Below, piece by piece: positions 5,702 through 7,597 of a stretch of DNA of 7,597 bases. How positions within the stretch are numbered: the first letter of the stretch is position 1; the number at the start of each line of letters is the position of its first letter. A program made the position numbers and the translations under genes. A model generated the notes under the pieces. It worked only from the letters and a program-made list of their open reading frames with translations, had not been told where the DNA came from and searched no databases. Source of the DNA: Thiomargarita sp. (GTDB lineage Bacteria > Pseudomonadota > Gammaproteobacteria > Beggiatoales > Beggiatoaceae); contig JAGLFE010000019.1 of assembly GCA_023144675.1 (NCBI GenBank), positions 1-7,597 on the forward strand, read 5' to 3'.

Positions 5702-7375
5702 TTAATGATACAAAACTGATAAATGTTTTTGGGTAGCATCTAATATTTCGGTGGTGTCCATAGGGTTACCAGCTAAAGTGTCTAGGTATAATTCTATACC
5801 TATTAATACGTCAGCAAGTGCTTTTCTTTTAGCTTCAGGTGGTATGGTTGCTTCCTTAATAAAAACTTGGTTAATGTATTTACTGCATGATTCTATCATT
5901 GTTGCCGCTCGTTTATGAGAGGTTATAGCCAAACAACCTTGTATTCGTTTTAGACGTTTAGGAACTTCTAGTAGTTCGTCATCTGGAGCATTGCTATCAA
6001 TAAAGCTAACAAGTGGTTGGATAACTTGAGCTAATTCCAATTTGGCTTCGCTAACTACTATTCCTAAAATTAGGTCAAATTGGGGAGTTTCATAAAATTC
6101 AGTATCTGATTTTTGTTGTAGGCGTTGTTTAGCATGTACTCCTTGTACACCTAATATATCTACAGCATTGTAAGTTTTTAGTAAACCATTAGCTATTTTG
6201 TATAATAATTGTATTTGTGGTGGTGTTTTACCCTTGATAATTGCTACGATGATGGAAGTTTGTTTGGCAATAGTTTGTTTTTGAGTATTTAATCCGATTA
6301 TTTCTAGTGTATTGCTTATACTCTTTAATCGTTCTATTAAGGGATTTAGTTCGGTTACTGCTGGATTATCCGCGCGGTTAAATATATCTAAAGTTTCTTC
6401 TACCCGAGCAAAATCATCTTTAAGTAAAGTAACAACTATTTTCATCAACTCAATATCAGGACCAGTGAGCATTAATTTAGCTGTAATTAAAGTATTTTTA
6501 TCAGGTAAATAATCATTTAATTGAAATACTTTTTTAATAGCTATGGTTTGTTTACCTTTAGAACGAGAAATAGCGACAAAATAAAGTAAACTAGTTAAAA
6601 GTGGTTTAGGCGGAGGGGTATTAATTGCAATCTTTCCCTTTTTTACTATTTGTACCATTAACACATCTAATTGTTTTAATCCAACTATAATTGATTTATT
6701 TAGGACTAAACCCTTTTGCAATAAAGATTCTATAATACCCTCAGCAACCCACCATACCCGACTAATAGGTGCATTACCAGTAACTTGTTGCAAACGTTGC
6801 ATAACATTATAAATAAACTTTAAGCCTTCAGTTGGCTGTTTAGGTTTTTTTATGACTGCGACTAAACCTTTTTGATAAGCTGAACGCATTTGTAATACAT
6901 GCTTTTTTAACTTATTTTCAGGTAAATTAATTGGTTTATGCTGAGGAATAGTAACAAATAAATCTGGTACAAAAAATTGATTTTGTCCAAGAGGTTTTAG
7001 TGAACGCAACTGGCGTAAATTATTCAATAAGGTTATTAATGCTAATGGTATATCACGTTGAACTATAGCTAAATGGTCTAAATAATTAGGTAATTGAATT
7101 AAAGCCCGCATTAATATATCATAAGTGGTCTCATTATTTTCAATTTTACCAGCTATTAAAGACTTAATTGTCAATTCTATTTCTTGCACTAATAACGCTG
7201 CTGTTTGCAACTCTAGCAATTTCAGCGTTCCATAAATTTCATGCAACCAATTAACACATTGTTGCAAAGGGGCTGTATCACTAGGATATTCAACAAATTG
7301 TTCTAGTGCTTGACGTGTTTGTTTAAGGCTTTCGTCAATTGTGGATTTTACCCAAGTTAGGGCAGAATACTTCAT
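5702..7375 (-). CDS. Stand-alone ChpA N-terminal / FimL-like protein
   Basis: A 557-residue cytoplasmic protein that I recognise as the N-terminal region of Pseudomonas ChpA, shared with FimL (about 556 residues as I recall). Its opening SALTWVKSTIDESLKQTRQALEQF-type segment, GTLKLLELQTAALLVQEIE (49-67) and IQLPNYLDHLAIVQRDIP (93-110) follow ChpA closely. Its end (ALADVLIGIELYLDTLAGNP, then ILDATQKHLSVL) matches the end of that same ChpA region. The first helical bundle resembles an Hpt domain: His45 is present (HEIYGTL), but the conserved Lys three residues later is Tyr48, so phosphotransfer is doubtful. No kinase, receiver, membrane or signal segments are seen. It lies between pilJ and the kinase gene, probably in one operon. 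By analogy with FimL it may act as a scaffold linking the Chp array to polar or pilus regulators. The start ATG (7373-7375) has no clear Shine-Dalgarno. Calling it fimL would be misleading, since it occupies chpA's own place. Confidence 0.85.
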   Translation of the reverse strand: MKYSALTWVKSTIDESLKQTRQALEQFVEYPSDTAPLQQCVNWLHEIYGTLKLLELQTAALLVQEIELTIKSLIAGKIENNETTYDILMRALIQLPNYLDHLAIVQRDIPLALITLLNNLRQLRSLKPLGQNQFFVPDLFVTIPQHKPINLPENKLKKHVLQMRSAYQKGLVAVIKKPKQPTEGLKFIYNVMQRLQQVTGNAPISRVWWVAEGIIESLLQKGLVLNKSIIVGLKQLDVLMVQIVKKGKIAINTPPPKPLLTSLLYFVAISRSKGKQTIAIKKVFQLNDYLPDKNTLITAKLMLTGPDIELMKIVVTLLKDDFARVEETLDIFNRADNPAVTELNPLIERLKSISNTLEIIGLNTQKQTIAKQTSIIVAIIKGKTPPQIQLLYKIANGLLKTYNAVDILGVQGVHAKQRLQQKSDTEFYETPQFDLILGIVVSEAKLELAQVIQPLVSFIDSNAPDDELLEVPKRLKRIQGCLAITSHKRAATMIESCSKYINQVFIKEATIPPEAKRKALADVLIGIELYLDTLAGNPMDTTEILDATQKHLSVLYH

Positions 7376-7498
7376 TATTAGTTAATTAAAAATAAGTAAT
7401 TTAAAATAAAGCGAATCAAGATTTTAACTATCAAATAGTTTTAGTCCTTAATTCGAATAAATAGTTTAAAAATGGGAAGTATTGTACAAGCTGATACA
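7376..7498 (-). other. Short AT-rich gap between pilJ and the ChpA N-terminal gene
   Basis: This gap of 123 bases contains a direct repeat AAATAGTTT (7433-7441 and 7459-7467) and a small AT hairpin AACTAT-CAA-ATAGTT (7426-7440). There is no G+C-rich stem with a T-tract, so I see no intrinsic terminator, and no convincing promoter. Read-through from pilJ into the downstream chemosensory genes is therefore likely. Confidence 0.4.
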
Positions 7499-7597
7499 TT
7501 AATCAGCTGGTAATGTAAAACCTGTAACTGATTTCTTTAACTCGTTAGATAAAATAGCTAATCGTTCAATAGAAGCAGCAGTTTCATTGGTGCCATT
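7499..7597 (-). CDS. pilJ: PilJ-type methyl-accepting chemotaxis protein, C-terminal end (partial)
   Basis: Only the last 32 codons are in the window, ending at the TAA at 7499-7501. The frame reads NGTNETAASIERLAILSNEL and then KKSVTGFTLPAD. This matches the C-terminal tail of methyl-accepting proteins in Chp/Pil clusters, where PilJ ends with an LA.L...L..SV.GFKLP-type sequence. PilJ is the membrane receptor that signals to the ChpA kinase through CheW-like adaptors, and it sits upstream of chpA in Pseudomonas, as here. The gene is cut by the window edge, so transmembrane and sensor regions cannot be judged. The identification rests on the short tail plus the neighbouring genes. Confidence 0.75.
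   Translation of the reverse strand, partial: NGTNETAASIERLAILSNELKKSVTGFTLPAD

Noticed and set aside
6312..6512. Plus-strand ORF of 66 codons
   Set aside because: It is antisense to the ChpA N-terminal gene, with no recognisable domain.
7426..7440. AACTAT-CAA-ATAGTT hairpin as a terminator after pilJ
   Set aside because: The six-base AT stem is too weak and no T-tract follows; read-through into the downstream chemosensory genes is more likely.

Overview
The window is AT-rich (about one third G+C by eye) and every gene I can support reads on the minus strand. It most likely comes from a gammaproteobacterium with type IV pili. The main evidence is a Chp/Pil chemosensory cluster with the order pilJ, chpA, chpC. 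The low G+C and the mix of toxin-antitoxin families, which I also associate with cyanobacteria, would suit a Beggiatoa/Thiotrichales-like lineage. That placement is a guess.

In transcription order (right to left), 7499-7597 is the last 32 codons of a PilJ-type methyl-accepting chemotaxis protein. Positions 5702-7375 encode a 557-residue protein matching the N-terminal region of Pseudomonas ChpA, which is also the region shared with FimL. Positions 1964-5593 encode a 1209-residue CheA-type hybrid kinase: three Hpt-like domains (one lacking the conserved Lys), an Asp-rich linker, dimerisation, ATPase, CheW and receiver domains. Positions 1457-1927 encode a CheW-like adaptor in the ChpC position. 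Together they would form the array that links a surface or chemical signal to twitching motility through the PilJ receptor, the ChpA kinase and its adaptor. Two points are unusual. ChpA is encoded as two separate proteins, and no CheB/ChpB-type methylesterase gene lies between chpA and chpC.

Positions 1262-1456 form an AT-rich intergenic region. It holds several inverted repeats and a well-formed promoter overlapped by an inverted repeat, facing a toxin-antitoxin module. That module (673-1261) is of the HI1419/HI1420 type: a RelE-fold toxin gene followed three bases later by its HTH antitoxin. The toxin reading frame is broken by one extra base in a G4 run near its start.

Further left, 314-457 is the C-terminal half of a BrnT-like toxin in a frame hidden behind an over-extended ORF. 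It overlaps an apparently intact 78-residue antitoxin-like gene (94-330) by 17 bases. The left end therefore holds two modules in which the toxin is damaged and the antitoxin is intact. Positions 481-672 hold no convincing gene, only a possible relic. Positions 1-93 hold nothing I can support.
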